Origin: Atherix ibis
Taxonomy: Eukaryota; Arthropoda; Insecta; Diptera; Athericidae
NCBI GenBank assembly: GCA_958298945.1
Contig: OY282610.1
Location: 30,640,167 to 30,704,166, forward strand
Length of the DNA: 64,000 bases
Direction of reading: 5' to 3'
The notes beneath the pieces are model-generated. The model was not told the DNA's origin. It worked only from the letters and a program-made list of their open reading frames with translations, and made no database searches. The stretch's first letter is position 1, and every line of letters begins with the position of its first letter. Shown piece by piece: positions 26,641 to 36,475 of the stretch. The position numbers were made by a program, and so were the translations under genes.

Positions 26641-28170
26641 TTCAACTGTAAACTACGAGTATGTTTTTTGTCGAATTTTAAATTTGAGATTTTTTGCTTA
26701 AATTAATTTACCATAATTTAATTTAAATTTTTTTTCTCTTTCTAAATTACCATTTTTTCATTTTTTTTTCAATTTGAAACTTTAATTGTATTTTTTTTAA
26801 TCGAAATTATATTTTTTTTTCAATTAAAATTTTCTTATATTTTTGAAAAGCTTTTATTTATTATTTTTACAGTTTTATGCACTTTGGATTCAGAATTTTT
26901 GTATTTGATTTAAGAATTTATGTTAATTTTTATAAAAAATTTCCAATCGATATTTTTAATAATTATAAAATTTTGTTATTTTTTATTATTTTGTTTTTGT
27001 ATTTTTTGATATAAGAATTTTAAAATTTTCCTTTTTACCACTTTTTACTTACTTGAATTTTTTGTGTCGAAAAGTTTTAAATTTTACATTGAATTTTATT
27101 AATTAAATTGAAAAAATATGCAATCAATTTTGGGTAGATACATTTAAATATATTTGCTGGCTACTTTATGATTTATTCTTTTTAAATAATTTTTTTTTTT
27201 TAAAAAAAAACCAAAATTTTTTAAAGAAAAAGAATAATGATTTTTTATTTTTTTTATCATACCAATTACGTATATTAGTAAAAGCTTTTCTGAAAAATTT
27301 CAAAATATTAAAAAACCTTTTCACACCTTTTTAAAGTTACATTTTTATTACTTTTTATGATTTAATAAAATAACAATTATTTCAAATAGAGAATAATCTT
27401 GAAAAAATAAAATCTGATGAATCTGACTTAATTTGTTTTAACATAACTTTTATAACTTGAGTGACTGACATACTATTTGGTTTGGTAAAATAAGCCTGAA
27501 ATTAGTATTAAAATAGTTGGCTAACTACAATAATATTGTAAAATAGTATCAAAAGTAAAAAGGAGACCAATAAATTAGAAAAAATTCATAACAAAAATAT
27601 ATTTGAAAAAAAAAACAATATTCATTTTGATATTACCAAAAAAAGGTAAATTGTCATAAAAGTTAAAAAAAACTCACGTGGACTATTAAAAAGGTACCAA
27701 ATTTCCAAAATAGAATTTTCAGTCCCAATTATTTAAATTAAAATATTCAACATTAAAAAAGTACTACTGCTACTGAATCTAAGTATTTCCATTTTTCTTC
27801 AATGAATAATTTCATGCTCCAAAAAGAAAAGACCAAAAAACCAAAAAAAAACCTATAATAATAATGAAATAAAAAACAAAAAACAAATAAATTTAATAAA
27901 TTAAAATAAACCGAAACAGAAATAAGCTTATTTGTTGACCTTAAAAAGTTCCGAAAAAAAATTACATAATTATTTCGATTTATTTTTAAACTGACTGTTC
28001 TGTTATGTGAAATAGTGACCTGTTTAAATTCCGGTAGAGAGTTGAGAGAGTTTTGTTAATAAGAGTTAATATTACAAAATCATAAACGAGGTCATTTATC
28101 ATGCGATCGGTGAAATTGGAAATAATGCTGGAGAAAGAGAAATTTCACAATACCATCTTAAGAACTTCTA
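26641..28170. other. A+T-rich non-coding stretch
   Basis: No gene or recognisable element. A somewhat less A+T-rich part begins near 28010. Confidence 0.5.
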
Positions 28171-28174
28171 TGCC

Positions 28175-28205
28175 TTACCGAGACTATAGCATATAGTCTC
28201 GGTAA
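28175..28205. other. Perfect 14-bp stem hairpin
   Basis: TTACCGAGACTATA at 28175-28188 is followed after a 3-base loop by its exact reverse complement at 28192-28205. The stem is richer in G+C than its surroundings. It lies 63 bp outside the left end of the Tc1-like relic. Function unknown. Confidence 0.85.
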
Positions 28206-28955
28206 CATGTAATCATAAACAACTGCTGTAAACATGCACACACCTCGACTTGAACTCGTTTTGGAGATACAATACCGCTCATAAGTTTTGTTTTTTCTGC
28301 ACCAAAACATTTTCCTATAATAAAAATTATGTATTTTTAAGCATTGAAGGTAAATAATAATAATTAAATGTTGCCATAATTAAATTAAAAATATTTCTTA
28401 AATAAAAATTACTATTGCAAAAATCCTTGCGCTTTTGGTTTAAATTAAAGAAATTTCATAAATCCTTAATTGAGTTTTTTTTTATTGAATCCAGATAATG
28501 ATAAGCACGTGCGTTTATGTTTAGGTTCCGATTAGAAAACGTCCTTTAAATATTATCCTTTCTATGATTGAGTGTCATCATAATCAAAGCCGCAACATAG
28601 AGCGTCCCGTCTAGTATGTTAAATCAATACTGATTAAGTGTCCAGCTTACCGGAGCCTATTGAGTTTAATTTTACTATATACACGATCAGGTGTAGCCGT
28701 CATAACGATCCAGGATCTTGTTATTAAATGCGCTACGGTAGAGGATCAAAAATTTGTCAAAAAATCCTCCTCTCAAACGTGAACAAAAGTTCGCAATGGT
28801 TTTTGCTGAGAAACCAAGTTTTCGAAGAATATATGTGAACTGTTTTCGATGTTTTTGGCAGAATTTTTAAGCGAAATAATTTTTAGACTGACTGAAATAG
28901 GTTCTGTTAGCCTCAAATAGAAAAATATTTGAACTTTTTCAAAACTCAATCTTGA

Positions 28956-29159
28956 TTAGGGCCTCTCGTACAGCTCTTTTTGATCAACACATAATGTTGA
29001 TGTCATCGGAATATCATTTTGAATGTTAATTGGCTCTGAAAGTGATTCGGTTGCTTTTACTCTTCCTGCTACCCCAGTCATGATCAGTCTAGTAATTCTA
29101 ATCAATTTGTCTGGGTTGCTAAACTCCCTTATGGATGTGTTGAGTTTTGACTTGGCCAT
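28956..29159 (-). other. Unrecognised 67-codon frame in Tc1-like relic
   Basis: Minus frame starting MAKSKLNTSIREF and containing RITRLIMTGVAGRVKA. The Lys/Arg-rich start is reminiscent of the DNA-binding N-terminus of Tc1-type transposases, but I could not match it to a family. It runs opposite to the C-terminal block at 30808. No promoter or partner is evident. It may be a relic of another element or chance. Confidence 0.2.
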
Positions 29160-29399
29160 TTTTTAGGCACAAAAACTGAAAAAGTAATCTCCAACTATAT
29201 TAAATATACAACGAGAAAATGTTGAGTACCAGTGGTATAAGCTTAAATCCGCTGTTTGGTCATAGATGGCGTGAGTGAGCGTATTTAGCTTCCATGGGCA
29301 CGCCATACTTTTTTTTTATGAGTTTGACATCTGTCAACATTAATCAGTGCACATTGTCAGCAATTTCGTACAACAACATACATTTTTCTTTTGATAATC

Positions 29400-30460
29400 A
29401 TGTCTAGTTTTGTGCCAGAAAAGAGCTTATGCGGGAAGCTCTGCTTTTCTGCTTCAATTGGAAGAATTCGGCTGCCGAATCGCATAGAATGCTTATGGAG
29501 GCCAATGGTGACAGTGCTTAATTGGAAACAACGTGCCGATATTGGTTTCGTCGGCTATCGGCACGTTGTCGGTTATCGGCACGGCAATTTAGACCGTGCC
29601 GATATCCGACAAGAAGCGTGAAAATCGGCCTAGGAAGGTTGAGGAGCATCAACTGCAAGCTCTTTTGGATGAAGACGATACCCAATCGCAAAAAATTCTC
29701 GCGGAGCAATTGGGAGTTACTCAACCAGTCATTTCCATTCGTCTGCGTGCCATGGGGAAGATTGAAAAGATCGGAAAATGGGTGCCTCATGAATTGAACG
29801 ATAGGTAGATGGAGCGATGCCAAAACACATGGGAAATCTTGCTTGCCAGACAAAAAAGAAAGTCGTTCCTGCATCGGATTGTGACAGGCGATGAAAAGTG
29901 GATATATTTTGAGAATCCTAAACGTAAGAAATCGTGGGTTGATCCCGGTCAACCATTGCCACCTTCCTCAACACCAAATCGCTTCAGACGGAAGACGATC
30001 CTGTGCGTTTGGTGGGATGTGCATGGTATCGTCTACTATGAGATGTTGAAACCTGATGAAACTGTCAATGCCCCCCGCTACCACCAACAACTGATCAAAT
30101 TGCACCGTGCTCTGCGTGAAAAAAGGACGAATTATCAACAAAGACAAGACAAGCTGATTTTCCTCCACGACAACACACTATCGCACATGTCAAAAATTGT
30201 CCAAACTGCTTGGAGATACTCAACTGGGACGTACTACCCCACTCTGCTTATTCACCAGACTTGGCCCCTCCGACTGCCACCTGTTTTCGTCGAAGGGCCA
30301 CGCGCTCGCTGAGCAGCACTTCCACTCTTACGAAGACGTCCGAAAATGGCTTGACGAGGGGTTTGCCTCGAAAGAGAAGAATTTTTTTTGGCGTGGTATC
30401 CACAAATTGCCCGGGAGATGGGAAAAATGTGTAGCTAACGAGGACAAGTACTTTGAATAA
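29400..30460 (+). pseudogene. Mauritiana-type mariner transposase, broken
   Basis: DDE/D transposase that would bind the element's ends and cut at TA. Starts MSSFVPEKSL at 29400. The family's next segment continues in another frame (frameshift near 29415-29425). A TAA lies near 29518, and an inverted-repeat insertion at 29542-29605 replaces part of the DNA-binding region. From about 29608 a long frame reads LQALLDEDDTQ, WVPHEL and, after TAG at 29806-29808, FLHRIVTGDEKWI (first Asp, codon 29890-29892), CVWWD and FLHDN (second Asp, 30169-30171). Two further frameshifts, near 30207 and 30265, separate this from LNWDVLPHSAYSPDLAP and from SDCHLF (third Asp, 30272-30274). It ends KYFE and TAA at 30460, the usual family end. 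All three catalytic residues are still encoded, but not in one frame. Confidence 0.92.
29530..29605. repeat. Four alternating copies of an 11-12 bp motif
   Basis: AACGTGCCGATA (29530-29541) appears inverted at 29556-29567, inverted again without its last two bases at 29574-29584, and direct at 29594-29604. Orientation is + - - +. The first copy is part of the normal transposase sequence (reading TTCRYWF); the others sit where about eight codons of the DNA-binding domain should be. Confidence 0.9.
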
Positions 30461-30689
30461 ATTTGTTTTTGCTTTCTATGAAAAAAATATGTGTTTTTTT
30501 TGGACAAAAAACAGCGGATTTAAGCTTATACACCTGGTATATTGCAAAAAAGAATTCAAGGACGAGGAGAGTATTAAAAATAGAACATGTGTTGAATGCC
30601 TAAAAGCCCCGCCTGACTCTTTGTGACAAGTATCTTAGTGTGAGATTTCTGTCATAAGGAGTAGAATCTTCGTTCGCAGATCATTACGG

Positions 30690-30900
30690 AACAGAAAATA
30701 GCTGACCAGTTTTTGGCCCAATATTTCTCATCCTTTAATGATAGCTGACGGAAAATAGAAAGTATTGCATTGGCGTAGGAAAATTGGAAAGTATTGCATT
30801 GACGTCGACAGTCTCCTGACCTAAATCATACTGGGATACTTTGAGATAAATTTGACAGAATTCTGAAACAATTTCCCCAAAATACATAATACTAAACATT
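30690..30900 (+). pseudogene. Tc1-like transposase C-terminus
   Basis: Plus frame reads ENWKVLH, a stop where Trp is expected, then RRQSPDLNHTGIL, a stop, then DKFDRILKQFP. This matches the Tc1 block VLxWPxQSPDLNPIENLWDxLDR that carries the last catalytic region. A neighbouring duplicate of the first part (30750-30776 against 30778-30805) keeps the Trp codon. The right inverted end follows about 100 bp later. Only this C-terminal part is clearly recognisable. Confidence 0.75.
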
Positions 30901-31022
30901 TTCAGTACTTATTTAAAAAAAAAGGATGGACATAAAAAATAAATTACAAAATATTTAACAATTTTTATCAAAAGTATTTTTTTTGTTTTTTAGTTGGCCA
31001 AATACTTATGAACGGTAGTGTA

Positions 31023-32440
31023 CACAGGTAGAGATGGATTTTCTTTCTCTAATTTGATATGAAAAAATTTTCTTTCGGAAATTCGAATTGAAAAGAAAGC
31101 AGGTAAGGTAAATACTACTATTGCTGCGGTAATGTGGTTACGATGGCACTGTTGCTGAAGAGGTGAAGCATTGTTGAGGAAATGGAAGAACTGAAGTATA
31201 TTGTGTATATCAAAGGTACCACCAACATTTCCATTCAATTAAATGCTCAAAAGCACTCACATCCATACACAATATACAGATTGGTTGCCTCGAACTGTTG
31301 TTGTCGATTGGGGGGATTATGTCTGTAGTTGGCACAGTTCCAAAGCTACGAGTATCTTCAGTTTCAATCGTTGAAAAATGCTCACGCAAAAACCGAATAT
31401 TCACTAACACCAGTATATCTACTATGTACGTTTTCTATAAACGAAAAGTGTAGATTTGAGGGCTTAGCTGTGAATATTATAAAAAAAAAAAATACAAGAG
31501 AAAAATGTGCTTCGAAAAGAAACCACGAGAGAAATGAAAGTTACAGTTATTCGTAGTTAGAGGTGGTGGCCTAAATATTACATCACTGAATTCTGTTTTG
31601 GTGTTGCTCGTTAATATACACACCTAGAGTCGGTTGGTAATGACCGTGCGATCGTTTGCTAGGTGAATGTCAGGGCTAACCAACCTTAGCCAGCTAAATC
31701 GATCAGCTGTCAGATTTTAATTTCGGCATATCTGAACTGTTATTACTTCATCTACTCTGAATCATAGCATAATAAATTCATGTGAAATTGTATTATTTAG
31801 ATTTGATAATTTTTTTTTTGTTTGATTTGCCTTTTTCAATCAGAGTACATGGAAATTTATTTAATGAGAAGGGTTTATGTCCGTTTAATGTTTTGTGTCT
31901 TTAATTAAGAAGAATTAAAAAGTAAACTTATGGAAAACATTATTAAAATTTACCGAATTGGATTTTTTTTTGTTGATAGATCTAATGAAATTCTTAAAAA
32001 TAGTCTACTAATAATTAATTTGAAGGAGTTATTTTTGATTTAGTTACAACTTATTTTTTGTAGACGTTGTAAGGACATATAAGGTGTGGGGGCATAGCAG
32101 ACTAGATCGCTCTCAGTCCTTTCTGCTGCTTTACATAGATTATACGTAAGTTCCTTGTTCACGTGCAGTCTGACGTATTTTTGCGACTCTTCAGAGCATG
32201 ATAAGTGAAGTTGTGTCTTTGGAGTTTTTCGATAAAAACTAATAAAAATGTGTAAGGATCGTTGGTGACGATTTCAGCTTCAATTTTAATCGACGGGTTG
32301 ATTAAAATTGAAAAAAAATAGATTTCTGAGATTATCCCCTAAGTTCAGAAAAACCCTTAAAGTACTATCTACAATACAATATCCAAAAGGATCATAATCC
32401 GAGGAAATAAAAACAAGTCCACTTCTGAGAGAGCGAAAAA
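31023..32440. other. Mixed-composition stretch, no gene identified
   Basis: 31.0-31.75 kb is less A+T-rich and looks unique. Frames at 30990-31238, 31210-31410 and 31329-31556 overlap on both strands and show no domain. 31.75-32.4 kb returns to A+T-rich DNA. Nothing identifiable. Confidence 0.45.
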
Positions 32441-32659
32441 AATGCCTCCTCTGCCCAAGGAAACCGTTTTGAAGAGGATATACAATATTAATGGATAAAA
32501 ATCAAATAAAAATTATTAAAAAGACTATCAGTCCTTTCAGTTACTTTTTGTGATAAATTGAATCTGTTCAGTGAATCCTTCGAAGAATCAGAAAATGATT
32601 TTTCGCTTCAGACTTTTTCGCTAACAACGAGTTTTTATTAGAAAAAGGGATTCCTGTGG

Positions 32660-33020
32660 TTTTCCAGTTTCCCCTATTCACCTGATCTCAGTCTATTCCT
32701 TGCCAAGTTAAAAAAAAGTTCTTTTAAGGTAGTTTTCTTGACCTGTCGATAATATATGACAAAGGATAATGGAGAAGCTGATGCTTCCAGCATGGCTCTG
32801 CACATCAGATTACATATTGTAAACACTTAGTTGCTGTTACACGACAATACATTTAAACGAGTTATTATCGGAAAAATAATTTCTATGTATTACCAGTCCT
32901 CCTTTTCACATGATCTAAGTCCTTGTGATATTTATTTATTCCCTAAGAAGATTAAGGTTGATTCCAGATGAAGAGTGGACAAAGACGTCTTCGCCGATGT
33001 TGTAAAGGGTTTTCGAATAA
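32660..33020 (+). pseudogene. Two mariner-like transposase C-terminal scraps
   Basis: Scrap 1 near 32670-32718 reads PYSPDLSLFLAKLKK, the mariner block YSPDLxPxDxxLFxxLK with the last-Asp portion deleted. Scrap 2 at about 32829-32952 reads LLLHDN (second Asp region) and, 24 residues later, HDLSPCDIYLFPKKIK (third Asp region). The spacing between these Asp residues is shorter than the usual 34, so a deletion is likely. They may be two degenerate copies or one rearranged copy. Confidence 0.6.
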
Positions 33021-33543
33021 GAGTGGATTTTCTTCGCACCAGAATCGACAGTTTTATTTATTTACCTCACCACTCAGATTAAAGTGAGCCTCATCGGAGA
33101 AGATGATTTTCTTAAAAAAATCGTTATCGTTTTCAAGTTGTTCCAAGATAAAATTAGCAAATTTACGACGTTTACGGTGGTCCAATGGCTTCAGTTCTTG
33201 AGTGATAACAATTTTATACGGATGCAAGCCTAAATCCTTTCTCAAAATCCGCCAGGTTGTGGTTTGAGACAGTCCCAATTCTTGAGAACTTCTTGGAATC
33301 GACAAATTGCGGTCTTCAGCAACACTTGCCTGAACGGCAGCAATATTTTCATTACTTCAAGCGGTTCTTTGTCTTATTGGCACTTGAACATTATGTAAAA
33401 ATAATGTACGCTCGAAATTTTTAACAATTTGACGAATAGCGAGCACGACCATAAAATGGCAAAAGCGCACGAAAAGTTGCAATTGGAGAACGATTATTTT
33501 GATAATAAAATTGAATAAGTTGTTCTTGCGTATATCTCTCCAT
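33000..33543 (-). pseudogene. DD41D/rosa-like transposase, N-terminal half, copy I
   Basis: Minus strand, starting ATG at 33543: MERYTQEQLIQFYYQNN, a helix-turn-helix start, then a frameshift near 33450. The second frame reads IRQIVKNFERT, PIRQRTA, a TGA (33357-33359), NIAAVQASVAEDRNLS, GLSQTTTWRILRKDL (second helix-turn-helix), TQELKPLDHRKRRKFANF and KKIIFSDEAHFNLSGEVNK (first catalytic Asp), then TAA in place of Gln and NCRFWCEENP. This is the only copy with the DNA-binding region and shows what the other relics lack. The C-terminal half is missing; it ends against the mariner scraps on the other strand at about 33000-33025. Confidence 0.85.
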
Positions 33544-33621
33544 GATAAAAATGTAAACATTACTGAATACAATGAAAAAAAATGACAGATCATGACATAT
33601 TACAAATGGCCGTAACGTCAC

Positions 33622-36475
33622 TTTGAAATCATATTACTCTTATTGATAAAACCTATATATCTTCTGCCCAAAGGAAAAACTTTAAAGGCAAAAACATTGT
33701 TGTATAAAAATATGAAAAATGACCACAAAAAATTTTTCTTATTACAATTAAGAAATTAATTATTTTAGTTTTAAAAGTCTACTTCCAGATTTTGTAAAAT
33801 TTTCTAGAAAAGTCGACACAAGAATAATTTTAAGAAATTCTTGTATTCTTATTCAGTTTGTGTCTTCTTTTTAGGGCATCCTAAAATAGATCTAGTAAAG
33901 CGAATACTATTTTATTAAATACTATTTTACAATTAAATTTGAAATAAAAAAATTATTAACTTAAATAAAATATAAAAAATTGAATAGAATTTTTCCCCAG
34001 TACCCAAACTGTTTAATTGGAAAATTACGTATTGCAATTTGGATAATTACGTGTTTTTTTTTTTAGTTGTAATTACAATATATAAAATTATTAATTAATT
34101 TATTTGATATAATGTAGTTGCTAAAAACTTTATGTGCAGAAACTAATCTAAAAAATTGAATTAAATCAAAATCTGTAATTAAATGTTATCCAATTTAAAA
34201 AAAAAGTTTCCTTGAACTAAAAATTCAATAATGGCCAATTTATCTTAAAGAGAAAAAAACGGTAAAAGCAAAAAAAAAACCAAATATTCAAGAACCTACA
34301 AATTGAAATTTAAATCGTGATTAGGAACTTTTTTTTCCCTCAGTTCATCCATAAGTCTACAATGCATTACAGAATAATCGTATAAGCACTTACTTTACTG
34401 ATTTCATCATATTCCGAATGAAATTTATTCGATTACTATTCCGACTAGTATTCATAAGCTGGTGTATTGATAGAATTTAAGAGAAAAAAATTTACTTAAA
34501 AATAAACATGATCGTAGATAGTATTCTTATTGTAAAAAGGAAAAATAAACATAATGTTTTCTTATAGAGAATGAAGAAAACAAAAACTCAATTTATCCAA
34601 AACTGGGACATTTCTGCAATTCTCCACATCAATTTTGTTAAAATTTTCATTAATGAAAAATGAAGACGATATCTTTGGAATTATTTGAAAATATATACAC
34701 GTATCTAAATGTTTAGTTAAGATCTCAGTAATTTATTTAGCAAATAAGCTTTCGGAAAATAAGTGAACCTGTACGTAAGTACCTATAGTCGTGCTCAGGT
34801 CAATACCACGCAAACGGATACTATTCATAATTTTTTTTTTTTTTTTGCTTAGACTACGAACAGTGTTTATAGTTGAGAATGGAATTTTTTAAGCCTACAA
34901 ATTATGTTATTTTCAGTATTTTGTTGATATCAAATTATTAATTTACTTAAAAACTATTTTTTATTTAAAATTTCTTCAGAAAAAAAGTGAAATTTCATAA
35001 AAACTAAATTATGTCAATTTTAATAAGAAATTTTTACTTCGAGATTTTTCGCAAAAAATTCAAAAAAAATTTTCTTCTGTAATTTTAGACTGAATGGATT
35101 TTTTTTTAAATCCAAAATGTCCCAATTTTGGTAACAGTTTGGATCAAATAAGAAGTTTACTAAGAACACTTTTTATTTAAAAAATTGTCCAGAAAAAATT
35201 GAAATTTTTCTTCAATACAAATTGTCTCAATTTTTGTGACAGTTTGGATTAAATCAGAAATTTATTAAGAACTCTAAAAACTTCAGAAATTTTCCCAAAA
35301 ACGATGTAATTTCCTTAAATCCAAATCATCTTAGGAATAATCCAAATTGTCCCTAAGAACACTTTCCAATAAAAAAAATGGTTTACCAAAGTGACATAGC
35401 CCAAAATCCGTATTGTCCCAAATTTTCATTTCAGTTTGGATCAAAACAAAAATTTGGGCATAAATTGTTTTAAAATTGATAGAAAATTTCTTAAATTTGA
35501 TTATTTTTTGAAAACATTTTGGCTTATATTTTTACCATTTATTTTAAATTTTATAATAAATATCGCTTGCCATATAAATAAAAATTAAACTAGAAATATT
35601 GACATATGCCGAAGGGATCTAATAATTATTAATTTAGAAAATTTAAAGATAATCATTTTCATGTAAGATCAATTTTTATTTCCAATAAATTTCTTTTGTA
35701 AGAATATTTTTGATTTCTTTTTACTTGAAGATAAAATGTAAACAGTTACGTAAACAAAAAAATTATTTAAAATTCGAAAATTTCTATTTATTTCAACTTT
35801 CTTTAACTTTTGCTAATATTCGATGATTTTGTACATGTGAGCATATTGTACAATCAAGTGTTTTTTAGAATAAACTTTCCTATTGGTCGTATCGATGAGA
35901 AGCCACAGGTGGGCATAACGAAAGAAATGTAAAACGGTCGTCTGATAGCCGGAAAAGTACGTAAAACAACTTTCTCTTGACTCAGTTTTGGTCTAGATTT
36001 CAATTTCTTTTCAAATACCCAACCATGTATTCAGGTCTTGTGGTGACCTACTACAGGTTTTTCAGTTTTGTCTTATTGCCGATGATCCAGTTATAAGCCG
36101 AAAGAAAAGTCTTTTTACCATGACCATGAATAGCTGACACACATTTCAGTATTTCGTATTTTCTTCTATACAGCATGGTTTTCTTTTGAATGCAATTAAT
36201 TTCAACCAAAAATTATGATGTAAATTTTGATAAAGAAGAAAAAACGGAGTTTGTTTTCGAGCAGCCCCTTGTAAATATTTTTTGTATTTTGAGAAAGTAA
36301 ATTAGAAAAAGTAGTTTGTTTTTTTAAATTAAGTGATAAGCAATTCTATGGCCCATTCTAAGGACTATAAATTACAAAAAAAAACTTTAGACAATACTGT
36401 AATAATGTTTACGAGATAAATCTATAAAAGTAGACGATGATAACCAAATTTTAATATTACAAAAACTTCGTCTAC
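33622..36475. other. A+T-rich stretch, no gene identified
   Basis: Mostly A+T-rich. 34.9-35.5 kb has diverged repeated phrases around AAATTGTCCCAA and CAGTTTGGATCAAAT. 35870-36250 is less A+T-rich; GKVRKTT near 35955 faintly resembles a Tc1-type GRPRKTT linker, but nothing around it supports this. Confidence 0.45.

Larger units (their letters stand above)
29229..30537 (+). mobile_element. Mauritiana-type mariner element, inactive
   Basis: 1309 bp bounded by terminal inverted repeats of about 28 bp. Left, from 29229, begins CCAGTGGTATAAGCTTAAAT. Right, reverse complement from 30537, begins CCAGGTGTATAAGCTTAAAT. Both continue CCGCTGTTT. A TA dinucleotide flanks each end (29227-29228 and 30538-30539), the target-site duplication expected for mariner. 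Length and CCAGGTGTA start fit the mauritiana subfamily (Mos1-like). It has landed inside the Tc1-like relic. The single gene inside is broken. Confidence 0.93.
28268..31022 (+). mobile_element. Tc1-like relic split by a mariner
   Basis: Left end at 28268 reads TACAATACCGCTCATAAGTT. The reverse complement of the right end at 31022 reads TACACTACCGTTCATAAGTA and continues TTTGGCC. Three mismatches in the first 20 positions. The ends are of the type expected for Tc1-family inverted repeats. Near the right end is a plus-strand Tc1 transposase C-terminus. Removing the 1.3-kb mariner at 29229-30537 leaves about 1.45 kb, close to a normal Tc1-like length. The left half lacks clear transposase motifs; NPPLKREQKFAMVFAE near 28770 is only a weak candidate for the linker region. 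Confidence 0.6.

Noticed and set aside
35940..36000. GKVRKTT as a Tc1-type linker
   Set aside because: Seven residues only, and none of the surrounding frames adds a matching block.
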